The notes below the pieces were generated by a model. That model saw only the letters and a program-made list of their open reading frames with translations, had not been told where the DNA came from and made no database searches. 64,000 bases of DNA from Tribonema minus (Eukaryota; Sar; Xanthophyceae; Tribonematales; Tribonemataceae): positions 1 through 64,000 of the forward strand of contig JAFCMP010000445.1 of the NCBI GenBank assembly GCA_017506865.1. Reading direction: 5' to 3'. The translations under genes were made by a program, and so were the position numbers. Below, one piece after another: positions 40,701 to 49,800 of the stretch. Every line of letters starts with the position of its first letter. Within the stretch, counting starts at the first letter, position 1.

Positions 40701-42513
40701 GCCGGCGATGGCCACACAGGCAACAAAGCTCGCTTGACATGAGCTAGCTGTTGCACTTATAACAGCTTTGTCAGCACCACCAACCCCTATCATCAGAGGT
40801 GTTGGCAATCGCCACCTCGGCACCGTGTAAGCCCGCGGGGCCCTTGTAAATGGGGCCCCCCTCCTGCTTGTAAATCATTATGCCCCCCCTCGATGCTAGC
40901 AGCTCAGAATGGAGCAGCTAAGCCCACCCCCCCCCTTCTTAGGCCCCTCCCCTGTGTAACCGCCCATGGGCGTGCTGTGCACTGGTCCATTCGCTGGCCC
41001 GAGGGCGCGTGTACTCGCGCAGTTATGGTACAGCACCGTAACATTTACTAACTTTAAGTTACTAAGGGTTGAATTCAGTAACGAGTTGAAGACCCAGGGC
41101 CTGCTACTACTAGTACTACTAGTAAACTACTAGTAATACGTGCTACTCCTAGGTTCGAACTCTACAGCATCTCGTCTTTGAGTGATGCTCACTGGGCCCT
41201 TCGTCTGGCGGAACCCAGTGACACAAACTGGCAGTGCCAGCACCGGGTCCCCTTACCAATAGGCTGCTGCAGCTGCCTGAGTGCACCTGCCAGGACCTGG
41301 CCTTGATGACGCTCATTGAATTTCATGGAACTTCTTGATGACGGCTCATCAATGATTCGTCATGGACAAACTTTGAGGAACAATTGTTAAAACGACTTCA
41401 TTTTGTTCGAGGGTCGAGCTCAAGGACCTGACAAACCGTGAAGACTTTGGATTGCAAAGCCGCCTGACAGTGTGCAACCAACTTGAAACTGTTCACATAG
41501 TATTACTAGTACCACCACTAATACTAGTAGTCTATTAGTAAGACTACGACTAATAGTAGCCAAGTAACTACTGTAACAGCTGTCACTGTGAATCACAGTG
41601 ACTGTGGCACATATGTGCACATGCAATCATGATGTAGTACGAAACTTGCCTGACCCAGCATGATGGTCAGCGCGAAGATCCGAAGTAGAATCCAGAATGG
41701 CAGCCCATTGCGGACCACATATTCGTGCGTGGACGGGATCTGGACAAACGAAGGCTCTCCATCCTGTAAGCAATACAGTTGAAGTTGAAGTTGTGGATCA
41801 TACGGCGTACGCACACAAAGTGCTGAATTCTGTTGGCATACATTAAGCAAGCCCCAAGTGATGCCAAACGCTGCGCTGTTTATCCAAGTTGTTGACATGT
41901 CCGCACTGAAACATCACTTCTGAATCTGATTCAGACTCTGAGTCTTCAACAAAAAATCAGAATCTGCGCAACGGTTTGACTTGCTGTTGCCTCTGCGTTT
42001 GTTGCAGTCATTATCGGTGTGATAATTCTATATACTGTTTGCTGACGGCTGAGCGGCTGCCGCCCACACTTTAAGCAGAAAGCATACTATGTACAGCATG
42101 TCATCGACTTATTAGTGGTCGTGGATCGCGAAATCCTGCACCTGGAACTAAATAGACTATAGCGGCAAACGGCAGCTTTCAAATTGAACAGCAACAACTG
42201 GCTACAAATTGATCCTATAATTGTGACATATACACGTGCTCGTTGGCTGGTGCTGGTGCTGGTGCTGCTGCAGCTGTCAGCAAAGTGGTACGTAATTCAA
42301 CGCTGCCAGTTTCTCCACATGATAACATACAGTCACAACATTACGCGCTCAAATCGTGAGTTGAGCACGAACGAGTGCATACCTGCAGCAGCAGCATGTC
42401 CTCCTCGCGCCGTTGCCTGCAAACATCCGTGATCCAGTCCTTCCAGTACTGAAGACTGCATATGTGTTTATTTTCCTTGCGCCATGCTTGCCAGTCAGTT
42501 TGACTGCGAAACC
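34679..42513 (-). CDS. Unidentified multi-pass membrane protein, multi-exon (partial)
   Basis: Exons read on the minus strand: 42513-42383, 41763-41650, 37701-37561, 36894-36826, about 36566-36450, 35832-35691 and 34779-34679, most with clean AG/GT edges. The encoded order is a Trp-rich charged segment (DWQAWRKENK, YWKDWITDVCRQRREEDM); a segment NGLPFWILLRIFALTIMLGQ that looks membrane-spanning; EMWFILRVGLARCNLLGVIV with LLSFVQYGFECYVYGH, a second hydrophobic stretch; an amphipathic LIDLIQNFIALAIANE; and an acidic YEAQSRDEEAP tail. No family was recognised; a channel or receptor is possible. Exons are probably missing. The gene may end before 34.6 kb or continue into the LNR exons further downstream. 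Confidence 0.45.
35691..35832 (-). CDS. Membrane-protein gene, acidic exon
   Basis: From CTGCAG to a GTACGC donor. Encodes ADNVIARLLSIKSLKVMFLD and an acidic, Ala-rich continuation. It looks cytosolic. Confidence 0.45.
36826..36894 (-). CDS. Membrane-protein gene, 23-residue exon
   Basis: Exactly 69 bases between CTGCAG and GTAGGT, in phase. Encodes VMAKAADLIDLIQNF and IALAIANE. Confidence 0.5.
37561..37701 (-). CDS. Membrane-protein gene, hydrophobic exon
   Basis: Exactly 141 bases between GCGCAG and GTGAGT, in phase. Encodes VAGSVGSTTTEMWFILRVGL followed by the hydrophobic LLGVIVPLLSFVQYGF, a likely membrane segment. Confidence 0.55.
37750..39684. other. Intron-like region without recognised exons
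   Basis: Contains a short GGCAATGGCTTGCGGTTATA-type repeat (about 37755-37850). No supported gene. Confidence 0.3.
39685..39976 (-). mobile_element. 5'-truncated LINE copy with 12-bp target-site duplication
   Basis: Bases 39697-39964 are a nearly identical copy of the last ~270 bp of the 2.3-kb LINE. It is flanked by AAAAAGTTGCAC at 39685-39696 and 39965-39976. The high identity indicates a recent insertion. It is on the same strand as the surrounding membrane-protein exons, in a large intron. Confidence 0.95.
39977..41649. other. Intron-like region with C/G-rich repeat-like blocks
   Basis: A plus-strand open frame at 40070-40450 has no recognised family. Between about 40445 and 40985 C-rich blocks with GCCCCTCCCCCCTGT and CCCATGGGC motifs recur and look like a dispersed repeat remnant. 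CTAGTA-rich palindromic runs lie at 41100-41160 and 41500-41570. Confidence 0.35.
41650..41763 (-). CDS. Membrane-protein gene, exon with GC donor
   Basis: Exactly 114 bases from TTACAG to CAG|GCAAGT, in phase, so the following intron would be a GC-AG intron. Encodes DGEPSFVQIPSTHEYVV and a hydrophobic LPFWILLRIFALTIMLGQ. Confidence 0.5.
42383..42513 (-). CDS. Membrane-protein gene, Trp-rich exon
   Basis: The likely acceptor is TTTCGCAG and the donor is GTATGC. Encodes QTDWQAWRKENKHICS and YWKDWITDVCRQRREEDMLL. It joins the 41763 exon in phase (LLLQ + DGEPS). The upstream edge is uncertain. Confidence 0.45.
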
Positions 42514-42599
42514 AGGCCCTCCAGGCACCGGGATCAACGTACGCACCCCACCGGGCGCTCATGTCGTAGCAACGCAACAGCACGAGAGATCAATGCTCA

Positions 42600-42993
42600 A
42601 ACATAGACCCCACGGGGCAACCTACCGATCAGGAAATTCCTTGACCCCACGGGGCAACCTCGAATTCATCCTTTCGGCTAAATCTGAAAACCAAACTTCC
42701 CCCATGTAGTCAAAACCAAACTTCCCCCATGTAGTCATAGGGAGACATGAGATTACAATAAGTGCACGCTGACGTGACTTGCAATGTGCAACACACACTA
42801 TTGCCGCTGGTATCATCACAAGTCATGCCTGAGATGACCCGTTCAACAACGCATGAAGCATGAATGCTGCATCAACTCGCAGCGGAGCTGTGCCGATGAC
42901 TACGTAGCAATCGAGATGACCCGTTCAACAACGCATGAAGCATGAATGCTGCATCAACTCGCAGCGGAGCTGTGCCGATGGCTACGTAGCAAT
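42600..42993. repeat. Three small tandem duplications
   Basis: CCCCACGGGGCAACCT occurs twice (about 42608 and 42645). AAAACCAAACTTCCCCCATG occurs twice in tandem (42687-42735). An ~81-bp unit starting CGAGATGACCCGTTCAACAA occurs twice in tandem (about 42832-42993) with one or two differences. Confidence 0.9.
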
Positions 42994-43263
42994 CGGTACA
43001 GGAGCGACAGACACGCAACACCAAGAAAAGGTACAGTATTTTCACTAGCGGGAACAGTTATCAATAAAGTGTACAACGACTCTGTGGGTTCGAACACAAA
43101 GTAGACCATGGAGCCGGTGGTGTGGGGGAATTCCATTAATGAAACACATGAAAACCAGAAACCAAGCAACCTAATAGCACCCAGTGCTTGAGCACTGTCC
43201 TTCAATTTTCTTGCAGGGACACCAGCTTCCTTGCACTGGCAGAAGGTGTCTCCAGCACCACGC

Positions 43264-44394
43264 TTAGTGTCCTTCGCGCCTTGCAAGCTGCTTGTATCTC
43301 ACGTTGACCATGCCCGGCGTCTTGTGCGCGGCGCAATGCGTGGCGGCCTTACCCCCCGGCACGCCAAAGCTCGGCCACCTCGTGCACTTGACGCCCCCCT
43401 CGTCCATTCCGGCGCACTTCTTGTGCTTTACGTCGAGCATGCCCGGCGTCTTGTGCGCGGCGCAGTGCGTGGCCTTACCCCCGGGCACGCCAAAGGTTGG
43501 CCGCCTCGTGCACTTGGCACCCCCCTCGTCCACACCAGCACACTTCTTGCTTTTGACGTCGACCATGCCTGGCGTCTTGTGCGCCGCGCAGTGCGTGGCA
43601 CCCTTGCCTCCAGGCACGCCGTAACTCGGCCACCTCATGCACTCGGCGCCCCCCTCGTCCACACCGGCGCACTTCTTGTTGATGACGTTGACCATGCCTG
43701 GCATCTTGTGCGTGGCGCAGTACGTGGCGCCCTTATCCCCGGGCACGCCGAAGGTCGGTTGCCTCGTGCACTTGACACCCCCCTCGTCCACGCCAGCGCA
43801 CCGCTTGCTGTTGACGTTGACCATGTCCGGCGTCTTGTGCGCCGCGCAGTGCGTATCGGCCTTACCCCCGGGCACGCCGAAGGTCGGCCGCCGCGTGCAC
43901 TTGGCGCCCCCCTCATCCACACCGATGCACTTCTTGCTCGTGACGTTGACCATGCCCGGCGTCTTGTGCGCAGCGCAGTGCGTGGCGGCCTTCCCTCCGA
44001 GCACGCCGATGCTCGGCCACTTTGTGCACTGGTTGCCCCTCTCGTCGACACCGGCGCACTTCCTATACTTGACGCCGACGCTCTTCTTGTTTCTAGCGCC
44101 GACGGAAATTGCTTTGTCCGCCTTCATCCTGTCCACTGCGGCCATCACTCTTTGCACTTCCGCATGAGCCGGCGGCTGCTCCAGCATATCTGTGCCCATG
44201 ACGAGCGAGGGTGTCCTGGCTCTTCGCCGGGTCACAGGCCGCCCTTGTCCGCTGGACAGCAGCCTGAACCGCGCATCAACGCCAGGTGGTAGGACCGTTT
44301 GTTGCCACCACATACGAGGCGCAGCTAAGACTGCTGCTGCCTGCGGTGAGCGGCGTGCCGCGGTAAGAAAGCCTATTCTGTACGCGTAGTTCAT
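43264..44394 (-). CDS. EsV-1-7 cysteine-repeat protein, six repeats
   Basis: A single uninterrupted frame of 376 residues, with ATG at 44394 and TGA near 43264. After an ~100-residue basic, low-complexity N-terminus (possibly a targeting peptide) come six ~43-residue repeats (about 112-370). Each has the form C-x9-C-x15/16-C-x2-H-x12, with the recurring core PTFGVPGGK...THCAAHKTPGMVDV. This is the EsV-1-7 pattern (C-x4-C-x16-C-x2-H-x12), with a longer first loop. The family is best known from brown algae, including the developmental regulator IMMEDIATE UPRIGHT, and from some large algal viruses, with a patchy spread in other algae. Its biochemical role is unsettled; metal binding by Cys3His is likely. 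The repeats are very alike, pointing to recent internal duplication. No introns, unlike its neighbours. Confidence 0.8.
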   Translation of the reverse strand: MNYAYRIGFLTAARRSPQAAAVLAAPRMWWQQTVLPPGVDARFRLLSSGQGRPVTRRRARTPSLVMGTDMLEQPPAHAEVQRVMAAVDRMKADKAISVGARNKKSVGVKYRKCAGVDERGNQCTKWPSIGVLGGKAATHCAAHKTPGMVNVTSKKCIGVDEGGAKCTRRPTFGVPGGKADTHCAAHKTPDMVNVNSKRCAGVDEGGVKCTRQPTFGVPGDKGATYCATHKMPGMVNVINKKCAGVDEGGAECMRWPSYGVPGGKGATHCAAHKTPGMVDVKSKKCAGVDEGGAKCTRRPTFGVPGGKATHCAAHKTPGMLDVKHKKCAGMDEGGVKCTRWPSFGVPGGKAATHCAAHKTPGMVNVRYKQLARREGH

Positions 44395-45969
44395 CGATGC
44401 GTTCGTCGGCTTGCAGCCTGCACTCTACGACTGGTTGAAAGCTTGCCGTCAGGAGGAGGAAGACTTGACAAATATGAGATCGCTCATCTCTCCTCTAAAC
44501 TTCAACATGTGTTTGAAGTGGGGACGTGGACGTGGTGAATGTGCTTTGGGTAAATTTTACGCAAAGCGGTGTACAGATAGTGTGCTCTTCGGTACGCACG
44601 CCTTTTGGCCTATTGGCTGTGGCGCAGCGCGCGCGGCTGCACCTTTGGACCTTTGACTAGCAGCGTGAGCAGTGAATATGATTTGTAAGGACTCAGTGTC
44701 CAGCTGGCAGGAGGTCTCGGTTCTACAGGGACAAGCCGGTTGGGGAAGTGCCATTGCGCAATTTCGAGCTGACATACCACAGCCAACACGTGAGTTGCAT
44801 AGCATTTGCGGCACCACAATTCTGATATTACTGGGCTTGACAGTGTGAGCGCGCTATCGATTCGGAACAGAATGTGTCTTTAGCTGGCGACAACGTGCAA
44901 AGCCAATGCTCTTGCCCCATTACACCACCATTGCTCTCCATTGACATGTGCTAGTGGCCAGAGGATCAGAGCCCTAGTAGCAACGTTTACTGGAAACTAT
45001 GCAAGTCACGGGTTCAACACATCTGCGCAGTTGCTGCAGCGATCCGATTTCATGCATAGATGGTTCAAATCAAACATCTGAAGATGATTTCAGTGTAACT
45101 GAGCACGGCCATGTTCGTGACAGCAACGGCACTGAAGCTGCACTTGCATCGCAAGCAGTGGCACCTCCATTGGTGCACATGGGCCATGACAACGTGCGCG
45201 ACAAGGGCGGCATGTGAGCGTGTGAGCCGCGGTCCTGGCAGGTGCGCTTCTGCTATAACGCGCATGCAATGGCAACGTGTGATGCCGGCACGTGCGGCGA
45301 CGCCGGCGCTTCACACGTGTTTTGACTGCTAGCTGTGGCAGCGCTCTTGTCTATGCACGCGCCAGCTGGACAGGGCAGCAAGCAGGCCGACGCCGCCAAT
45401 AGTGCGGCACACCGGAATATTGGGCGCGCCTGTGCCGTTGTCAGCACGTGTCTGCCTGCTGCGCTGTAATCATCGAGTTGCTGTCGCGACTTGCACCAGC
45501 TAGCGCAGCTGCACTGCACTGATCAATGTTGACAAATTCGTCATCAGGCACCCGAGAAGGTCGGTGCCAGGCTCACGAGAACCTCCTGCAGTGGCTGAGA
45601 ACACGACAAAGGCATTGCAACAGACTGCAAACAGAAGCAAACCGACCAGCACACAAGCAGGCGGATGCTACGCAAAAAATACATGCTGTTATTGCTGCTT
45701 CATCGACGTCTTGTGCATGCAGCCGCATCTGAGATGCAAATGGCGACGCTCATGCGCAGTCTTCAAGTTGGTAGCAGGACTGCAAAACATCTCTCTCACC
45801 TCTGCAGCTACCGCGAGGCGTACCGGAGTAGGCTGCCTCTGCAGCAGGCGCTTGACACACGCACTCAGTCTGTGTGAGTAAGCAAGATTCAAAACCCTAG
45901 TGGTAGGGTTGAAGAGGGGGGCTGGCACCCTACATACGTGCGCATTAGGGTTAGCATGCGTCTTGCGTC
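44395..45969. other. Region without an assignable gene
   Basis: Short overlapping frames on both strands. No domain and no strong repeat. It probably contains the promoter of the EsV-1-7 gene immediately above 44394. Confidence 0.3.
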
Positions 45970-46341
45970 TTGCAGCTGGTGTGCCTCATGCAAATCAGTT
46001 CAGGTGTCGGAGTGTTCAGACTGAGTAAAACTCGCAAAGTGACGAGCGTCGCGAGCGTCAGAGTACATGACATGAAAACGCCTCGGTACAAGGGCGATCC
46101 TCTGCTGAACGAGTTTGTTGCTGCCGTGAATGGCAAGCTCGATGGTGTACACATGTCAGCGCGCTGCGGTAACTGCATAAAGAAAGCCAAACGCATGTAT
46201 ATAGGATCAATGTCTCAGAGAATGCCACAGGAGGTGGCCAGAGAGAACAACTTCATCTTCAACACGCTCCCACACACTGGATGCCCTGTAATCCACAACT
46301 TGGTTCTACATGTAGACATCATACCTGACACCCGGCATTAA
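45970..46341 (+). CDS. Hypothetical protein or terminal exon
   Basis: An open plus-strand frame of 123 residues right after a CTTGCAG acceptor-like site, ending TAA at about 46341. The segments RYKGDPLLNEFVAAVNGKLD and SARCGNCIKKAKRMYIGSMS look protein-like. No family was recognised. It may be the last exon of an unseen gene. Confidence 0.3.
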   Translation: MQLVCLMQISSGVGVFRLSKTRKVTSVASVRVHDMKTPRYKGDPLLNEFVAAVNGKLDGVHMSARCGNCIKKAKRMYIGSMSQRMPQEVARENNFIFNTLPHTGCPVIHNLVLHVDIIPDTRH

Positions 46342-46749
46342 TGATCATCTTCAACACGTCCCGGGCGTGCACAAACAATACACCACCGCCACATGACGGT
46401 ACAATGCATCAGCAGGCAAGACAGGCACACACACACACATCATCGCTTGCCCGGCATCCAACACATTTTCGAGTAATACATAGTTTTGTTCATTGACACC
46501 TGCGCAGGAACAAACGGACGTGCGCAAAGCGCAATCCCCAAGCCCCCTCCCCCCCCCCCCCCCACTCTGTACCTCGTCGAAAAACAACACCCTATCTAAG
46601 TGGCACGGTCCCTGAACCCTAACCCCCCTGCGCCCATGCTACAAGTGCCCGATGGCCCAGCACAAGGCGCCTTACCACACTGACTTGAAGTGCTGCGGCA
46701 TTGTGCGACTCGCCAGCTCATGGCAAGCGTCCCCCGCAATTGCATCAAA

Positions 46750-46842
46750 TCAGCGCGTGGGCAAAGTGTTGACGACTTCGTGCACGGGGGGTCCGTCAGG
46801 GATGTACACCACCATGCCGTCCAGGGCCTTGCTCAGCCGCAC
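46750..46842 (-). CDS. Ferredoxin exon 4 (C-terminus)
   Basis: From GACGACAG to TGA at 46752-46750. Encodes VRLSKALDGMVVYIPDGPP and a short tail. It matches the conserved ferredoxin end (L-x-x-x-L-D-G-M-x-V-x-x-P), which fixes the gene's stop. Confidence 0.75.
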   Translation of the reverse strand: MRLSKALDGMVVYIPDGPPVHEVVNTLPTR

Positions 46843-49800
46843 CTGTCGTCAGGGGGGCGGCAGCGGTGCGCGTGCGTGTGTCAGCGCTCAGCGGATGACT
46901 TTGAGATGAGTTCCGTGCTGCGGTGACATTGAGGAAGCACATGCGCTGCGTCGTAGTACAGTTTGGCTCCATGTTCAAGCTGTGATGCGTGCTACGCTCT
47001 TGCAGTTGAACTCAGACATGCCGACCACCGTTGCTCAAGGTAGCGGGTAGCAACCCACGTGTGTGTCAGCGCTCGTACAAAGTGCGCGGTGCTGCGCTGC
47101 GCACCGTGGAGAAGCACGTGCGTGCGCGCGTGCGCCGCACGCGGCGCAGTGCAGCTGTTGCCATCCAGCTGTGACGCACGAAGCTGTGACGCATGCCACC
47201 ATCACTAATCGGCAAGCAGCCAGCGCGAGCGCTGTGCACCGGTGTGCTGCGCTGCACGCCCACTGGAGACAACAGGCGCACCACTGACACAGGCGTGGCA
47301 GCGCTCGCCGCGTCCATGTGCTGGCTGAGCGCTGCTGACTGAATCGGCAGCCCTCAGCAGCGCTTACAGCGCCAACCGCGACGGCTGTTACATCAAAGTC
47401 AGCGCCAGTGCGTGTTGCGTGATGATATCTGCGAAAGCGTTTGAGACTTTCTGAGGAGCGTGACGCGCCGGGGATCTGCGAAAGCGTTTGAGACTGTTTG
47501 AGGGGCGTGCTGCGCCGGGCGGGGCTCTACTACCCTAAGCTGAGCGCTGGTGCAGGTGAGCTCTGCCGACTGATCTGGCAGTCGAGGCGTGACGCGCCGG
47601 GGACGCATGTTACCACTCTGGCGACTAAACAAAAAAGCAGAAAAGCAGCTGAGCGCTGCTGACTGCCGCATCAAAAAACTGATGTGTGCTGCTTGCATCA
47701 AAGCCGACACAGGTGCGTGTTCCATGATGATGTCTGCGAAAGCGCTTGGGCTTTATTAGATACATGACCTGCCGCGGGGGGGGGGGGGGGCTTTACTACC
47801 GTATATGCCCGAGTAAACGCCCGCGCGTTTCCTCGGGCATATACGGTATTCTAGAAGCTGAGGACTGCTGCAGGTGGGCGCTGCCGACTGACCTGGCAGC
47901 CGAGGCGCGATGCGCCGGGGACGTAGAGGTTGTCGCCAATGTCATCCAACTGCTCCTGCTCGCACTCAAAGACCTCGTTGAGCTTGCCATACCACTCGTC
48001 GGGGATCATGACGTGGCACGTGTTGCACTGCGGGCCCGCTCCGTACTGGCGCGCACAGGAGCGAGTGAGTGAGTGAGTAAGTGAGTGAGTGAGTGAGTAT
48101 ATGAGCCTTGCCGTACCACTCGTCGCAGATCATGACGTGGCACGTGTTGCACTGCGGGCCAGCCCCGTACTGGCGCGCGCAGGAGCGAGTAGCAGAGTAA
48201 GTGAGTGAGTGATTGAGTGAGTGAGTATATGAGCCTTGCCGTACCACTCGTTGTGGATCATGATGTGGCACGTGTTGCACTGCGGGCCCGCCCCGTACTG
48301 ACGCGCGCGAGTGAGTAACTGAGTAAGTGAGTGAGTGAGTGAGTGAGTGAGTGAGTGAGTATATGAGCCTAGCCGTACCACTCGTCGGGGATCATGACGT
48401 GGCACGTGTTGCACTGCGCGCCCGCCCCGTACTGACGCGCGCAAGTGTGTAACCGAGTAAGTGAGTGAGTGAGTATAAGAGCTTGCGATTTCACTCATCG
48501 AGGATCATGAAGTGGCACGTGCACTGCTGCTGTGCAGGAGATAGTCAGCGAGTAAGTGAGTGAGTCTTGGGGGCGACACTCCGTTAACCCTACACGTAAC
48601 CCTACCCCTGACCCATTGCACTCAGGCGCACAAAATTAGCGGCAATGAGCGGTGATGGGTTTAGAGGGTGACAGTGGGCCTGCGCACAGGAACATGCACA
48701 CAGTGACAGGCACACGCAGGCGGCACATGAGTACGCGCCTGGATGACAGGAGAGCCAAGTAGCAGATGAAGAAAGGCGTTAAAAGACAGTTACACGGGCC
48801 GCCGCCTGGTGACAGCAAGCTGTCGTTTACGGACGGACATGGCTGGGCAAAGAGCTCTGCGGATTCCACTGATTCACTTGATGACGGGATTGCGCCTGCT
48901 AGCGTGCATGCACACTGCGCCGCAGTGGTGTAGCGTTGAGTTAGCCTTAGCCCTAACCATAAGTGCGAGTTGATCAGCCTAACCCTAAGTGCGCATTGGT
49001 GCTGATCGGCAGTCATGGGGTGGCACAACGCAAGGCAGGCAAGCTAACCCTAACCCTAACCCTAATCCTAACCCTAACGGTACCACCAGCAAGATGCGCC
49101 CGATGGTTGCGCATACCTCACAACTTCATGTCAAAGCTAACATACATTTTGCCACTCAGCCACCGCTTCATGTCACCCAGCAGTCACACATGCGCGCCAC
49201 CGACCATCATGGGAAGGCACAACGCAAGGCAGGTACCACGTGCATGCATCTATGTTTCCTCATGCTACTCAACTGCTACCCAAGGTGAAGCTGAATTTGC
49301 AACTCAACGGCTTATGGACAGCATCTAGGTAGCGACGCTACATGCGCCCCATGCACTGACGACGACGTCAAGCTAACCCTAATCCTAACCCTAACCCTAA
49401 TTTTCAGCTGCTGAGTGGGCTCATATCCGCAGCTGGAGGCTCTGGCAGGTCAGAATCAGAAAAGTGAGCCTCCTTCCCCTGCCTTACAGCTAGAGTGATT
49501 GCACACAGCTACAAAGCTACGCCCGCCGCCTCCATGCCGTTTGTATACGTTTTAAGATCACCAACTGAAAAAGGCGTGCTGAATATGTAGCTGTGTGGCT
49601 GTATACATAAATGCTTTGTCCGCGCCTGGCGCTACTTCCACGCAGGCTGCGCCCGTTGGTTGCAATGTGTGTTGGTGTGTACGTGCCACGGCGCGGCAGG
49701 CACAAAGCTGGCGCCCATAATGCTGCCAAAAATGGCTCTATCGCCGACAGGCACCGAAGATTGCAGGCGTTCTTCAATGAGTGACGTGCCAGCAGTGAGA

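Noticed and set aside
43292..44167. Plus-strand repetitive proteins over the EsV-1-7 gene
   Set aside because: Repetition comes from the minus-strand EsV-1-7 repeats; the plus-strand products have no recognisable cysteine pattern.
46400..48560. CRISPR-like array at 48.0-48.5 kb
   Set aside because: Units of 115-135 bp contain coding sequence of the adjacent exon and (TCAC)n intron; there are no short palindromic repeats or unique spacers, and the genome is eukaryotic.
48636..49028. Plus-strand KLSFTDGHG-like segment as a ferredoxin N-terminus
   Set aside because: It lies on the opposite strand from the other ferredoxin exons, and a well-matching N-terminal exon exists at 50149-50292.
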